Positions 1 to 8,955 of a stretch of DNA of 64,000 nt are shown piece after piece; the first letter of the stretch is position 1, and every line of letters starts with the position of its first letter. This stretch comes from Longispora albida DSM 44784 (GTDB lineage Bacteria; Actinomycetota; Actinomycetes; Mycobacteriales; Micromonosporaceae), in the NCBI RefSeq assembly GCF_000379825.1, contig NZ_KB903814.1, positions 62,001 to 126,000 of the forward strand, read 5' to 3'. Under the pieces are notes generated by a model, which was not told the origin of the DNA, searched no databases, and saw only the letters and a list, made by a program, of their open reading frames with translations. The translations under genes were made by a program, and so were the position numbers.

Positions 1-556
1 GCCGGCTGAGGAAGCCCGGGGAGCCCACGCCGAACGAGCAGCCCAGCACGGCGGCGGCCAGCAGGTCGAAGGGCTCGGCCCCCTGGTACCACTCGGCAAC
101 GTTGACCGGGGACGGCTGGCCGGCGCTGACCAGCCGGGCGACCGGCTCGCCGTCCCTGAGCAGGCTGGCGCGGCTGAACCAGACCTGGCGCAGCTCGTAC
201 CGCCGCCCGGCCAGCGTGGCCCTCGCGTTGTAGGTGGCCCGCCGCATCGCCCTGCGGCCGGGGTCGACCTGGGCTGGCTGGCCGTCGAGGGACAGCGACA
301 CGTCGGTGCGCCCGGCCGCGAGCACGGCGGGAGGGGCGACCGTCCAGCCCAGCACCTTCGTCACGCCGTGGTCGGTGACGACAGCCGTCCAGGGGGCGCC
401 GCCGGGGTGGGTGCCGGGGCCGGTGAAGGTGACGGTACGCGGAAACCAGGAACCCTCGACCGTGACCTGGCCGAACGGGGCTCCGGACACGACGAGCCGG
501 ACATCGGGCAGGGTGACCCGGGTGTCCAGGAGTTCCTTCACCTTCTTGAAGATCAT
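1..556 (-). CDS. Hypothetical protein, N-terminal part (runs off left edge)
   Basis: The reading frame starts at ATG 556 (MIFKKVKELLDTRVTLPDVR) and stays open to the window edge, giving about 185 residues. No signal peptide, membrane helix or known motif is seen. The N-terminal half is rich in beta-type, Val/Thr/Gly-containing sequence; an RRxxYNARATLAGRRYELRQ stretch lies near residues 110-130. No good Shine-Dalgarno precedes the ATG, so a leaderless message is possible. It is separated from cysN by a strong hairpin, so it probably is not part of the sulfate operon. Function unknown. Confidence 0.6.
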   Translation of the reverse strand, partial: MIFKKVKELLDTRVTLPDVRLVVSGAPFGQVTVEGSWFPRTVTFTGPGTHPGGAPWTAVVTDHGVTKVLGWTVAPPAVLAAGRTDVSLSLDGQPAQVDPGRRAMRRATYNARATLAGRRYELRQVWFSRASLLRDGEPVARLVSAGQPSPVNVAEWYQGAEPFDLLAAAVLGCSFGVGSPGFLSR

Positions 557-596
557 TCACCCATTGTGGGCCAGGCCCGCCAGCAGGCACGAACGC

Positions 597-626
597 GAGG
601 TGAGCCCTGCCACCGGGGCTCACCTC
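597..626 (-). terminator. Hairpin terminator after cysN
   Basis: Perfect 11-bp inverted repeat (597-607 and 616-626) with an 8-nt loop, beginning 11 bp past the cysN stop codon on the minus strand. There is no T-run, as is usual in actinobacteria. It separates the cysDN operon from the gene at 1-556. Confidence 0.65.
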
Positions 627-637
627 TCCTTCCGTGC

Positions 638-1912
638 TCAGAGGATGATCGCCGCTCCTGCCGTCTTGTTGGTGGCCTCGTCGATGATGATGAACCCGCC
701 GGTGGCGCGGTTGCGGCGGTACTCGTCGTGGAGCAGCGGGACCGTCGTCCGGAGCCGCACCCGGCCGATCTCGTTCAGGTTGAGAGCGGTGGCGGCCTCG
801 TCGCGGTGCAGGGTGTTGATGTCGAGGCGGTACGTGAGGTCCTTGACGATGGCGCGGGCCGTGCGGGTGGTGTGCTTGACGGTGTACTTGCGGCCTGGTG
901 CCAGGGGTGCCGACTCGTCCATCCAGCACACCAGCGCCTCCACGTCCTGGGAGACCTGTGGCGAGTTGCCCGGCCGGCAGATCATGTCGCCCCGCGAGAT
1001 GTCGATCTCGTCCTCCAGCCGGACGGTCACGCTCATCGGCGGGTACGCCTCCGTGACCGGGCCGCTGGCCGTGTCGATCCCGGCGATCGTGGAGGTGAAG
1101 CCCGACGGGAGCACCATCACCTCGTCGCCCGGCTTGAGCACCCCCGAGGCGACCTGGCCTGCGTAGCCCCGGTAGTCGCGGGCCTCGCCGGCCTGGGACT
1201 GCGGCCGGATCACGTGCTGGACCGGGAACCGGGCATCGACGAGGTTGCGGTCGGATCCGATGTGGACATTCTCCAGGTGGTGCAGCAGCGAGGTGCCGGC
1301 GTACCAGGGCATGTTCTGGGAGCGCTCGACGATGTTGTCGCCCTTGAGCGCGGAGACCGGGACGACGGCGAGGTCGGGGACGTCGAGCTTGGCGGCGAAG
1401 GCGGTGAAGTCGGCTCGGATCCGCTCGTACACCTCCTCCGACCAGTCGACCAGGTCCATCTTGTTGACGCACAGCACCATGTGCGGGACGCGCAGCAGCG
1501 AGCACAGGAACGCGTGCCGGCGCGACTGCTCGACCAGCCCCTTGCGGGCGTCGACCAGAATCAGCGCCAGGTCAGCCGTCGACGCACCCGTAACCATGTT
1601 CCGCGTGTACTGAGTGTGCCCCGGGGTGTCCGCGATGATGAACTTCCGCCGGGGCGTGGCGAAGTACCGGTACGCGACGTCGATCGTGATGCCCTGTTCG
1701 CGTTCGGCGCGCAGGCCGTCTGTCAGGAGCGCGAGGTCGGTGTAGTCGTCGCCGCGGGCCGTGCTCGTGGCCTCGACGGCGGCGAGCTGGTCCTCGAAGA
1801 TGGACTTCGAGTCGTAGAGCAGGCGGCCGATCAGCGTCGACTTGCCGTCGTCCACCGAGCCTGCCGTGGCGAAACGCAGCAGGTCGGGTGCTGACTGATC
1901 CATAGTGGTCAT
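638..1912 (-). CDS. cysN: Sulfate adenylyltransferase subunit 1 (GTPase)
   Basis: This is the GTPase subunit of ATP sulfurylase, which with CysD turns sulfate and ATP into adenosine 5'-phosphosulfate. The 424-aa product has an EF-Tu-like G domain: P-loop GSVDDGKS at residues 18-25, DTPGH at 95-99 and NKMD at 150-153, followed by beta-barrel domains. No fused APS kinase (CysC) domain is present at the C-terminus. ATG 1912 was chosen because it lies 2 bp after the cysD stop; the open frame continues upstream inside cysD but has no CysN character there. Probably serves assimilation and/or PAPS supply for the sulfotransferase at 11815-12888. Confidence 0.95.
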   Translation of the reverse strand: MTTMDQSAPDLLRFATAGSVDDGKSTLIGRLLYDSKSIFEDQLAAVEATSTARGDDYTDLALLTDGLRAEREQGITIDVAYRYFATPRRKFIIADTPGHTQYTRNMVTGASTADLALILVDARKGLVEQSRRHAFLCSLLRVPHMVLCVNKMDLVDWSEEVYERIRADFTAFAAKLDVPDLAVVPVSALKGDNIVERSQNMPWYAGTSLLHHLENVHIGSDRNLVDARFPVQHVIRPQSQAGEARDYRGYAGQVASGVLKPGDEVMVLPSGFTSTIAGIDTASGPVTEAYPPMSVTVRLEDEIDISRGDMICRPGNSPQVSQDVEALVCWMDESAPLAPGRKYTVKHTTRTARAIVKDLTYRLDINTLHRDEAATALNLNEIGRVRLRTTVPLLHDEYRRNRATGGFIIIDEATNKTAGAAIIL

Positions 1913-1914
1913 CT

Positions 1915-2811
1915 CTAGAAGTACCCTTCCCGCTTGCGGTCTTCCATCGCCGCTTCCGATACCCGGTCGTCGCCCCTGGTCGCGCCCCGCTCCGTGATCC
2001 GCGTGGCCGCGACTTCTGCGATCACGTCCTCGACAGTCACCGCGTCGGAGCGGACGGCGGCTGTGCAGGAGGCGTCGCCGACTGTCCGGTACCGCACGCG
2101 GGCTGTGAACGGGGTCTCGCCCGGCCTGGCCGGCAGGACCTCGTGGACGCCGTAGAGCATGCCGCCCCGGTCGACGACCTCGCGCTCGTGGGCGAAGTAG
2201 ATGTCCGGGAGGGCGATGTTCTCGCGGCCGATGTAGTGCCAGACGTCGAGTTCCGTCCAGTTCGACAGCGGGAACACGCGGATCGACTCGCCGGGTGCGA
2301 CGCGGGCGTTGTAGAGGGACCAGAGCTCCGGGCGCTGGTTCTTCGGGTCCCACTGGCCGAACTCGTCGCGGAACGAGAACACCCGCTCCTTCGCCCGGGC
2401 CTTCTCCTCATCCCGCCGCGCACCGCCGAACAACGCGTCGAAGCGGTACTTGTCGGCCGCTTCCAGCAGTACCGGAGTCTGGATCGCGTTGCGCATGCCC
2501 GACGGCGGTTCGGTGACGAGCCCCCGGTCGATGCCGTCCTGCACAGAGGCGACGATGAGCTGGGCGCCGGCCCGGCTCGCCGTGGCGTCGCGGAAGTCCA
2601 GTACTTCCTGGAAGTTGTGGCCGGTGTCCACGTGCATCAGCCCGAACGGGATGCGGGCCGGCCAGAAGGCCTTCTGCGCGAGGTGGACCAGGACGATGGA
2701 GTCCTTGCCGCCGGAGAACAGCAGCACCGGCCGCTCACACTCCGCCGCCACCTCGCGGAAGATGTAGATTGCCTCGGATTCGAGAATGTCCAGATGAGAC
2801 TCAGTGTGCAC
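1915..2811 (-). CDS. cysD: Sulfate adenylyltransferase subunit 2
   Basis: Catalytic ATP-binding subunit of ATP sulfurylase, 298 aa, full length. The PP-loop SGGKDS is at residues 33-38, and the family's HVDTGHNF and GGARRDEEKARAKER stretches are present. The start is GTG 2811, which overlaps the end of the upstream antiporter gene by 11 bp, so translation is probably coupled. cysN follows after 2 bp. No cysH, cysC or sulfite reductase gene is present nearby. Confidence 0.95.
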   Translation of the reverse strand: MHTESHLDILESEAIYIFREVAAECERPVLLFSGGKDSIVLVHLAQKAFWPARIPFGLMHVDTGHNFQEVLDFRDATASRAGAQLIVASVQDGIDRGLVTEPPSGMRNAIQTPVLLEAADKYRFDALFGGARRDEEKARAKERVFSFRDEFGQWDPKNQRPELWSLYNARVAPGESIRVFPLSNWTELDVWHYIGRENIALPDIYFAHEREVVDRGGMLYGVHEVLPARPGETPFTARVRYRTVGDASCTAAVRSDAVTVEDVIAEVAATRITERGATRGDDRVSEAAMEDRKREGYF

Positions 2812-4168
2812 GGCTGCCGTCCAGGATCAGGTCGGGTTCATTGACAGGCCGCTCCGCGCGTACCACCCGGCGGAGCAGCGGCCCGGTCATCGCGGTGGTG
2901 ACCAGGGCCATGATCACGAACATGACGAACAGGACCGGGGTGAGCACGCCCAGCTGGAGCCCGAGGTTGAGCACGACCAGCTCGGTCAGGCCCCGGCAGT
3001 TCATCATCACGCCGAGCGCAGTGGCCTCCCGCGCGCTGCCACCGGTCGCCCTGGCCGCGATCCAGGTACCGGAGAGCTTGGTGGTGACGGCCACCACGAC
3101 GATCACCGCGCACACCAGCCACTGGCCGGCTCCGGCGAGCGAGCCGACACTGGTCTTCAGGCCGACGGTCGCGAAGAACAGCGGCAGCATGAACCAGAGC
3201 GTCACGCCCTCGATCTTGCTGGTCAGTTCCGTGATGAGCGCCGAGTCGCGCGGCATCACCACTCCGGCGAGGAACGCGCCGAAGATGGCGTGCACGCCGA
3301 TCTGCTCCGTGGCCAGCGCCGAGGCGAGGACCAGGCAGACCAGGCCGGCGTAGAGGGCGACGCGCGGGGTGTGGTTGCGTTCCGCGCGGGCGACCACCCG
3401 GGCGACGAGCGGGCCGACCACCCAGAACATGACGGCCGCGAAGACCAGCACGTACACCATGGACAGCACCGCTGACATGACCGACGTACCGCGCACGATC
3501 GCGATCACGACGGCCAGCAGGCACCAGGCCGTCACGTCGCCGATGCCCGCAGCCGTCATCCCGGTCGCGCCGAGCGGGGTACGCAGCAGGTTCTGCTCGG
3601 ACAGGATGCGGGCGAGTACCGGGAACGCCGTGATGGAGAACGACAGGCCGACGAAGAGGATGAACGGCAGCCCGTCCCCCGGCAGCCACCACGCCATGCC
3701 GACCCCGGCCAGGAACGGCAGCGCGATCGAGGCGTGCCCGACGATCACACCGCGCGCACCACTGCTGCGCAGCGCTCCCGGTGCCAGCTCGGTACCGACG
3801 AGGAACATGAAGAACACCACGCCGAACTGGGCCAGCGCGTCGAGGTGCGGGACGATCAGCGGCGGGAACAGTGCCTTCATCACGCCGGGTGCGAGCGCGC
3901 CGAGCACCGACGGGCCGAGGACCAGCCCGGCCACGATCTCGCCGACCACCCGGGGCTGGCCGAGCCTGCGGGCGAGTGCGCCGCCGAGGGCAGCCGCGGC
4001 GACCACGATGGAGGTCGCGATCAGCAGCCGGTACACGATCTCGCCGTTGCCCTTGCCCGGTGCGGAGGTGAGGGTGGTGTCACCGGAGGCCAGCCACGCC
4101 ACCAGGAGAACGGCGAGGGCGATGGGCACGGCGACCACCAGGAAGTAGACGCCCAGATATCGTCTCAT
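2801..4168 (-). CDS. CPA2-type cation/proton antiporter
   Basis: A 455-aa integral membrane protein of the KefB/NapA-like Na+(K+)/H+ exchanger family, with about 12 hydrophobic segments and an unwound-helix region rich in Gly/Pro. An N-terminal helix (MRRYLGVYFLVVAVPIALAV) precedes the core beginning IVYRLLIATSIVVAAAALGG. No C-terminal TrkA-N/RCK domain is seen, so it is a short form. ATG 4168 was preferred over an upstream in-frame extension because the extension is Arg-rich and would cross the divergent gene's start. It is first in an operon with cysD and cysN (11-bp overlap). Coupling to cysDN is unusual and might relate to ion-coupled sulfate handling, but that is inference. Confidence 0.85.
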   Translation of the reverse strand: MRRYLGVYFLVVAVPIALAVLLVAWLASGDTTLTSAPGKGNGEIVYRLLIATSIVVAAAALGGALARRLGQPRVVGEIVAGLVLGPSVLGALAPGVMKALFPPLIVPHLDALAQFGVVFFMFLVGTELAPGALRSSGARGVIVGHASIALPFLAGVGMAWWLPGDGLPFILFVGLSFSITAFPVLARILSEQNLLRTPLGATGMTAAGIGDVTAWCLLAVVIAIVRGTSVMSAVLSMVYVLVFAAVMFWVVGPLVARVVARAERNHTPRVALYAGLVCLVLASALATEQIGVHAIFGAFLAGVVMPRDSALITELTSKIEGVTLWFMLPLFFATVGLKTSVGSLAGAGQWLVCAVIVVVAVTTKLSGTWIAARATGGSAREATALGVMMNCRGLTELVVLNLGLQLGVLTPVLFVMFVIMALVTTAMTGPLLRRVVRAERPVNEPDLILDGSRAH

Positions 4169-4197
4169 TGGCTCCGATCCCTCTACTATGGTCAGTC
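4169..4197. promoter_or_regulatory. 29-bp divergent promoter gap, possible leaderless promoter
   Basis: Only 29 bp separate the antiporter ATG (minus) from the SDR GTG (plus). A -10-like TACTAT lies at 4184-4189, placing a start point at or just before GTG 4198, which fits a leaderless plus-strand message. No convincing -35 box is seen. The minus-strand promoter must overlap the SDR coding sequence. Confidence 0.3.
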
Positions 4198-4926
4198 GTG
4201 GGCAGACTCGCAGTGGTTTCCGGCGGTGGCACCGGCATCGGCAGGGCCGTCGCCGCCGCACTCGCCGCCGAAGGTTCCGAGGTCGTGGTCGTGGGCCGCC
4301 GCCCAGAGCCGCTCGCCGCCGTAGCGGCCGGGCTGCCCGGGGTCAGGGCCGTCACCGCCGACCTCACCGACCCGGCCCAGGTGGCCAGGGCAGCCAAGGA
4401 GATCGGCGGGCCGGTCGACGTGCTGGTGAACAACGCCGGCGGCAACTTCGCCCCGGCCCCGCCCGAGCCCGGCGACCTGGAGACCCTGCGCGCCCAGTGG
4501 CTGGCCAACGTGACCGGCAACGTGCTGCCGGTCGTGCTGCTCACCGAGGCGCTGCTGCCGGTGCTGTCCCGTCCCGGCGGCCGGATCGTGACGATCACGT
4601 CCGTCGCGGCGTTCCGTGGCCCGGCGACCTACGGCGGGTCGAAGGCCGCGCTGCATCCGTGGTCCGCCGAGCTGGCCGCCCGGCTGGCCCCGGAAGGCGT
4701 CACCGTGAACGTGGTCGCGCCCGGTTACATCCCGGAGACCGAGTTCTACGGCGAGCGGATGAACGCCGAGTTCCACGCCGGCCGGTCCGCGCAGTCGCCG
4801 TCCGGCCGGGGCGGTACCCCGGCGGAGGTCGCCGCGACCGTCGCGCACCTGGCTAGCCCCCTCGCCGGCTTCCTGACCGGGCAGATCATCCAGATCAACG
4901 GCGGGGCGATTCCCGGCAGGGGATGA
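4198..4926 (+). CDS. Short-chain dehydrogenase/reductase
   Basis: Classical SDR of 242 aa with NAD(P)-binding GGGTGIG at residues 9-15, NNAG at 78-81 and the catalytic set S135, Y145, K149 (YGGSK). The C-terminal sequence (FLTGQIIQINGGAIPGRG) resembles FabG-type 3-oxoacyl reductases. GTG 4198 is chosen because it begins directly at the Rossmann strand; an in-frame ATG at 4168 would overlap the divergent antiporter start. Substrate unknown; its position inside the left arm makes a tailoring role possible. Confidence 0.88.
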   Translation: MGRLAVVSGGGTGIGRAVAAALAAEGSEVVVVGRRPEPLAAVAAGLPGVRAVTADLTDPAQVARAAKEIGGPVDVLVNNAGGNFAPAPPEPGDLETLRAQWLANVTGNVLPVVLLTEALLPVLSRPGGRIVTITSVAAFRGPATYGGSKAALHPWSAELAARLAPEGVTVNVVAPGYIPETEFYGERMNAEFHAGRSAQSPSGRGGTPAEVAATVAHLASPLAGFLTGQIIQINGGAIPGRG

Positions 4927-4987
4927 CAGGTTCCCCCGGCCGTCCACGGTGATGGCCGGCCGGGAGTTCGCGGCGGGAGCAGGCACG

Positions 4988-6394
4988 TCAGCCGATCCGC
5001 TTGCGGGCCTCGGCGACCACCCGCATGGTCAGTACCGACGAGGAGCCCAGGTAGGTGGCTGGGTCGAAGATCTCGTCGAGTTCCTCGCGGCTGAGCCGGG
5101 CGAGCAGGATGCCCAGCTCGGTGTCTGCGGCCCTGGTCAGTTCCGCGGCCAGCTCGCGGACCTCGATGCCCCGGTCGGCGGCCTGCTGCGTGAGGTCGTA
5201 GACGTACTCGTGGGCGTGCTGCTTGCCAGCCGTCCGGCCGAGCGCCAGCATCAGGCGTTCCGACATGACGTTGCCGGTCATGACCTCGACGTTGCGGGCC
5301 AGCCGTCCGGTGTGGACGATCAGCCCGGTGACGCTCTCCAGGACCATCTGGCAGGCGGCCAGGCTGTAGTGGGACACGTCCGGCACGGCGGCCCACTCGA
5401 TCCGCAGCGCCCGCGCGTCCCGCTCGTGGTCGCCGATCATCGCGGCCAGCGTGGCGCCGGCCGCGGCCGCTGCGAGCCGGGCCATGACGACGACCTGCTC
5501 GCAGCGTTCCGGGTTCCGCTTGTGCGGCATGGTGCTGCTGCCGACCTTGCCCGGCCGCCACGCCTCCTCCAGCTCGCCGAACTCCGGCCGGACCAGTGTG
5601 CGGATCTCGTCGGCGATCCTGGCCATCGTGCCGGCCACCATCGCCATGAACCCGGCGAACTCCGCCACCCGGTCCCGCGCCACGTGCCAGCCGGTCGCAG
5701 GCACGCCGAGCCCCAGCCGGGCCGCGAACCGTTCGAGCAGCTCGGGACCCTGGTCACCGAAGCCAGCCATCGTGCCGGCCCCGCCGAACAGCTGGGCGGT
5801 CAGGACGCGCTCGCGCAGCTGGCCCAGGCGCTCGGTGTGCCGGAGCAGCTCGTCGATCCAGCTCGCGAGCTTCAGGCCGAAACCCATCGGCAGGGCCGGC
5901 TGGGCGTGGGTCCGGCCGAGGGCCAGGGTGCCCGCGTGCTGTTCCGCCAGGTCTGCCAGGCGGGCGATCACCGCGTCGAGCAGCGGGCGCAGCGCGTCGA
6001 GCACGTCCCGGATCTCCAGGGACTGGCCGGTGTCCTGGATGTCCTGCGTAGTCGCTCCATAGTGGATCCACTGCCCGGCCTCCGGCCCGCACGCCGCCTC
6101 GAACACGCGCAGCAGGCCGACGAGCGAGTGCCCGGACTTCTCGATCTCCTCCTGGACGGCGTCGAGGTCGACCAGGTCCACCTTGGCGCTCGCCGCGATC
6201 CGCTCGGCCATGTCGGCCGGGATGATGCCCAGCTCGGCCTGGGCCAGCGCCAGGGCTGCCTCGATGTCCAGCCAGCGCTGGTTGCGGCAGACGTCGCAGA
6301 AGATCTCCCGGCTCGCCGGGGTCGCGTACCGGTTGCCATAGAACCGTGAGTCTGTGATGTGCCCGCGTTCGTGGCGGCACTGGGCGGCGTGCAT
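4988..6394 (-). CDS. Adenylosuccinate lyase-family enzyme (PurB-like)
   Basis: Member of the fumarase/aspartase superfamily, 468 aa. The signature loop GSSTMPHKRN is at residues 285-294, GATTQDIQDT at 113-122 and RTHAQPA at 161-167, so the catalytic elements look intact. These enzymes cleave C-N bonds to release fumarate; housekeeping PurB acts on adenylosuccinate. A good Shine-Dalgarno (GGAGG) precedes ATG 6394. It is last in the six-gene minus operon starting at the sulfotransferase. As a PurA-like gene is found at 55722-56747 in the right arm, the pair may donate an Asp-derived nitrogen in the pathway, but the housekeeping purB cannot be excluded. The closest alternative is 3-carboxymuconate cycloisomerase. 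Confidence 0.85.
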   Translation of the reverse strand: MHAAQCRHERGHITDSRFYGNRYATPASREIFCDVCRNQRWLDIEAALALAQAELGIIPADMAERIAASAKVDLVDLDAVQEEIEKSGHSLVGLLRVFEAACGPEAGQWIHYGATTQDIQDTGQSLEIRDVLDALRPLLDAVIARLADLAEQHAGTLALGRTHAQPALPMGFGLKLASWIDELLRHTERLGQLRERVLTAQLFGGAGTMAGFGDQGPELLERFAARLGLGVPATGWHVARDRVAEFAGFMAMVAGTMARIADEIRTLVRPEFGELEEAWRPGKVGSSTMPHKRNPERCEQVVVMARLAAAAAGATLAAMIGDHERDARALRIEWAAVPDVSHYSLAACQMVLESVTGLIVHTGRLARNVEVMTGNVMSERLMLALGRTAGKQHAHEYVYDLTQQAADRGIEVRELAAELTRAADTELGILLARLSREELDEIFDPATYLGSSSVLTMRVVAEARKRIG

Positions 6395-6422
6395 GACGGA
6401 CCTCCGGGGGAAGGGTGCGGGG

Positions 6423-7586
6423 CTAACGGGTGGGCGTGGTCAGGTACGGGCACTGGCCGTACGGCGGGGCAGCCGGGTCGACCGTGCGGCTCGCGGCCAG
6501 CTGGAGTGCGGCCTCGCGGGGCGGGAGCGAGTACCGGCGGGACGTCTCGGCGACCTCGCCGACCAGCTCGCGCATCATCTGGGCGAGGTTGCCGAGTACC
6601 TGCCGGGCGCTGGGGGCCTGACGCGGGGCGAACAGCGCCTCCATCGAGGCCGAGCCGCCGATGCCGCCGATGAAGTCGGGTACGACGAACACGCCCCGGG
6701 TGTGCAGGGCGTCCTCCGCGTCCTCGCTCAGCCCGCAGTTGGCGCCGACCACGACGGCGGCGAACGGCGGGCCGGCGGTGTGCGCTGCGCTCATCGCGTC
6801 CTTCACAGCGGCCAGGACCAGCACGTCGGCAGGCATCTCGAACACGGCGTTGGAGCGCATGCGCACCCCGGGCGTGTTGAGCTGCGGTACGGGCATGCCG
6901 GGCGGGCTGGACAGCATCCCGGCGATGTCAAGCCCTGCCGGATCGACCACGCAGCCGTACTCGTCGGCGACGGCGACCAGCTTCACGCCCTCCTCCAGCA
7001 GCGTGCAGGCCGCCGCCCGGCCGAGGTTCCCGAAGCCCTGCATGGCAGCGGTGACCTGGCCGGTGACCTCGGCAGCGCGGGCCGCCCCGATCACGGCGTG
7101 CCCGACGGCGTGCCCGGCGCGGCGCTGGCTGAGGGTCATCAGGCCGACCTGGTCGCGCAGCCGGGCCATCCGGTTGAAGAACTCCTCATCCGTGAGCCCC
7201 TGCGCCTTGCGGATCGCGTACTTCGTGGACGGCACACCGGCGGCTGCGGCGAGCTGCTGGAGCTCCTGCCACTCGGTACCCATGTCCGGCCCCATGCTGA
7301 ACCGGTCGCGCAGCTCGTCGCGCAGGAACGTGAGGAAGCGGCCCAGCGCGCCCGACCGGCCCGCCGAGCGCGGGTTGTAGTCGATACCGCACTTGGCGCC
7401 GTCGACGTTGAGGCCGAGTATCCGCTGTTTCAGGGTCATCCGGCTGGCCAGCACGGACAGTTCCCCGCCGGTCAGCCCGGCCTGTGCCCGGCAGCCGCCA
7501 GCGGCGAGCTGGCTGTCCGTCGCGTCGTAGGCCAGCCAGCCGCGCAGCCCGTCCGCCGGGTCCACGTATTCCAGGATCTTGGTCAT
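6423..7586 (-). CDS. Leu/Phe/Val/Glu dehydrogenase
   Basis: NAD(P)-dependent amino-acid dehydrogenase, 387 aa, interconverting an amino acid with its 2-oxo acid and ammonia. Both active-site lysines are seen in MTLKQRILGLNVDGAK, followed by PDMGT and a nucleotide-binding GFGNLG. The length is slightly above leucine dehydrogenase (about 350-365). ATG 7586 has a GGAGA ribosome site. It lies 18 bp after the CBS-type gene and 28 bp before the PurB-like gene. Substrate cannot be read from the sequence. It could recycle a 2-oxo acid made by the neighbouring ThDP or PLP enzymes. Confidence 0.85.
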   Translation of the reverse strand: MTKILEYVDPADGLRGWLAYDATDSQLAAGGCRAQAGLTGGELSVLASRMTLKQRILGLNVDGAKCGIDYNPRSAGRSGALGRFLTFLRDELRDRFSMGPDMGTEWQELQQLAAAAGVPSTKYAIRKAQGLTDEEFFNRMARLRDQVGLMTLSQRRAGHAVGHAVIGAARAAEVTGQVTAAMQGFGNLGRAAACTLLEEGVKLVAVADEYGCVVDPAGLDIAGMLSSPPGMPVPQLNTPGVRMRSNAVFEMPADVLVLAAVKDAMSAAHTAGPPFAAVVVGANCGLSEDAEDALHTRGVFVVPDFIGGIGGSASMEALFAPRQAPSARQVLGNLAQMMRELVGEVAETSRRYSLPPREAALQLAASRTVDPAAPPYGQCPYLTTPTR

Positions 7587-7604
7587 GGCAGCGTCTCCAG
7601 ATCT

Positions 7605-8945
7605 CTATGGGAGGGCGAGCAGGTCGCGCAGGGTGACCAGGCCGGCGGGCAGGCCGCCGTCGACGGCGAGGACCGCGCCGTGCTCGGTGACCAGCGCTGC
7701 GGCCGTCGAGGCGAGCTGGCCGCAGCCGGCCACCGGCAGCTGGGCTGTCATGTGCGCGGCGACCGGGTCGGTGAGCTGGATGCTGCCGGTGGCCAGGCCC
7801 TCGGCCAGCCCGGCCTCGGAGACCGTGCCGGTGATCTCGGCGAGCCGGACCGGCGGCGGGGCGGCGGAGACGGGCAGGTGGCTGAGCCCGGTCGTCCGCA
7901 TGACCTTGATCGCCCCGGCGATGCTCTCCTGTGGATCGACGGTCACGAGTTCCCTGGCCACGTCGCCGAGCCGGGTGCCTTCGCCGGGCTCAGCCTCGAA
8001 GCCGAACCGGCGGACCCAGCCGTCGTCGAAGATCTTCGAGAGGTAGCCGCGGCCGGAGTCGGGGATGACGACGACGATCACGTCACCGGGGCCTGCCTGG
8101 GCGGCCACGCGCAGGGCTGCGGCCACGGCCATGCCGCCCGAGCCGCCGGTCAGGATGCCTTCCTCGCGGGCGAGCCGCCTGGTCACGGTCACGGAGTCCA
8201 GGTCAGAAACAGCCAGGATCTCATCTGGTACGGCCGGGTCGAACGAGCCGGGGAAGGTCGGCTGGCCCACGCCCTCCACGTGGTACGGCCGGCCGCCGCC
8301 CCCGGTGTAGACGGAGCCGTCCGGGTCGGCGCCGATCACGCGTACCCGGCCGCCGGACACCTCCTTGAGGAACCGGCCGGTACCCGAGATCGTCCCGCCC
8401 GTCCCCACCCCCGCCACGAGGTGCGTGATCCGCCCGTCGGTCTGCGCCCACAGCTCGGGCCCCGTCGCGGCGTAGTGCGAGGCGGGGTTGCTGAGGTTGT
8501 GGTACTGGTCGGGCCGGAACGCGCCCGGGATCTCCTCCGCGAGCCGCGCCGAGGTGGCCCGGTAGGACTCGGGGTGGTCGGGGTGCCGGGCGGCCGGGCA
8601 GATCACGACCTCGGCGCCGTAGGCCCGCAGTACCGCGATCTTGTCGGCCGAGACCTTGTCGGGCACGGTGAACACGCACCGGTACCCCTTCTGCTGCGCG
8701 ACGAGCGCCAGCCCGACACCGGTGTTGCCCGACGTGGGCTCCACGATGGTGCCGCCCGGCCGCAGGTGCCCGGCGGCCTCGGCGGCCTCGATCATGCGGA
8801 GCGCGATCCGGTCCTTGGCCGAGCCGCCCGGGTTCGCCGACTCCAGCTTGGCGAGCACGAGCGGCTCCAGCCCGCTCGTCACGGAGCGGAGCCGGACCAG
8901 CGGCGTGCCGCCGATCAGGTCGATGACCGAGTCGTGGTACTGCAT
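7605..8945 (-). CDS. Cystathionine beta-synthase-type PLP enzyme with CBS domains
   Basis: Fold-type II PLP beta-replacement enzyme, 446 aa. PLP lysine K44 lies in GSAKDR, the substrate loop EPTSGNTG is at 69-76, and the phosphate loop GTGGT follows. The last 120 residues form a CBS-domain pair. This architecture is that of actinobacterial cystathionine beta-synthase (serine + homocysteine), but related enzymes in natural-product loci make cysteine, cysteate or 2,3-diaminopropionate. Being embedded between an amino-acid dehydrogenase and a ThDP enzyme in a biosynthetic operon suggests a pathway role. It may simply be the cellular Cbs. Confidence 0.88.
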   Translation of the reverse strand: MQYHDSVIDLIGGTPLVRLRSVTSGLEPLVLAKLESANPGGSAKDRIALRMIEAAEAAGHLRPGGTIVEPTSGNTGVGLALVAQQKGYRCVFTVPDKVSADKIAVLRAYGAEVVICPAARHPDHPESYRATSARLAEEIPGAFRPDQYHNLSNPASHYAATGPELWAQTDGRITHLVAGVGTGGTISGTGRFLKEVSGGRVRVIGADPDGSVYTGGGGRPYHVEGVGQPTFPGSFDPAVPDEILAVSDLDSVTVTRRLAREEGILTGGSGGMAVAAALRVAAQAGPGDVIVVVIPDSGRGYLSKIFDDGWVRRFGFEAEPGEGTRLGDVARELVTVDPQESIAGAIKVMRTTGLSHLPVSAAPPPVRLAEITGTVSEAGLAEGLATGSIQLTDPVAAHMTAQLPVAGCGQLASTAAALVTEHGAVLAVDGGLPAGLVTLRDLLALP

Positions 8946-8955
8946 GGTGGCCCTT

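Noticed and set aside
368-1894. Long plus-strand open frames opposite cysN and many other genes
   Set aside because: They are high-GC antisense shadows with Arg/Gly/Pro-rich low-complexity translation and no start signals.
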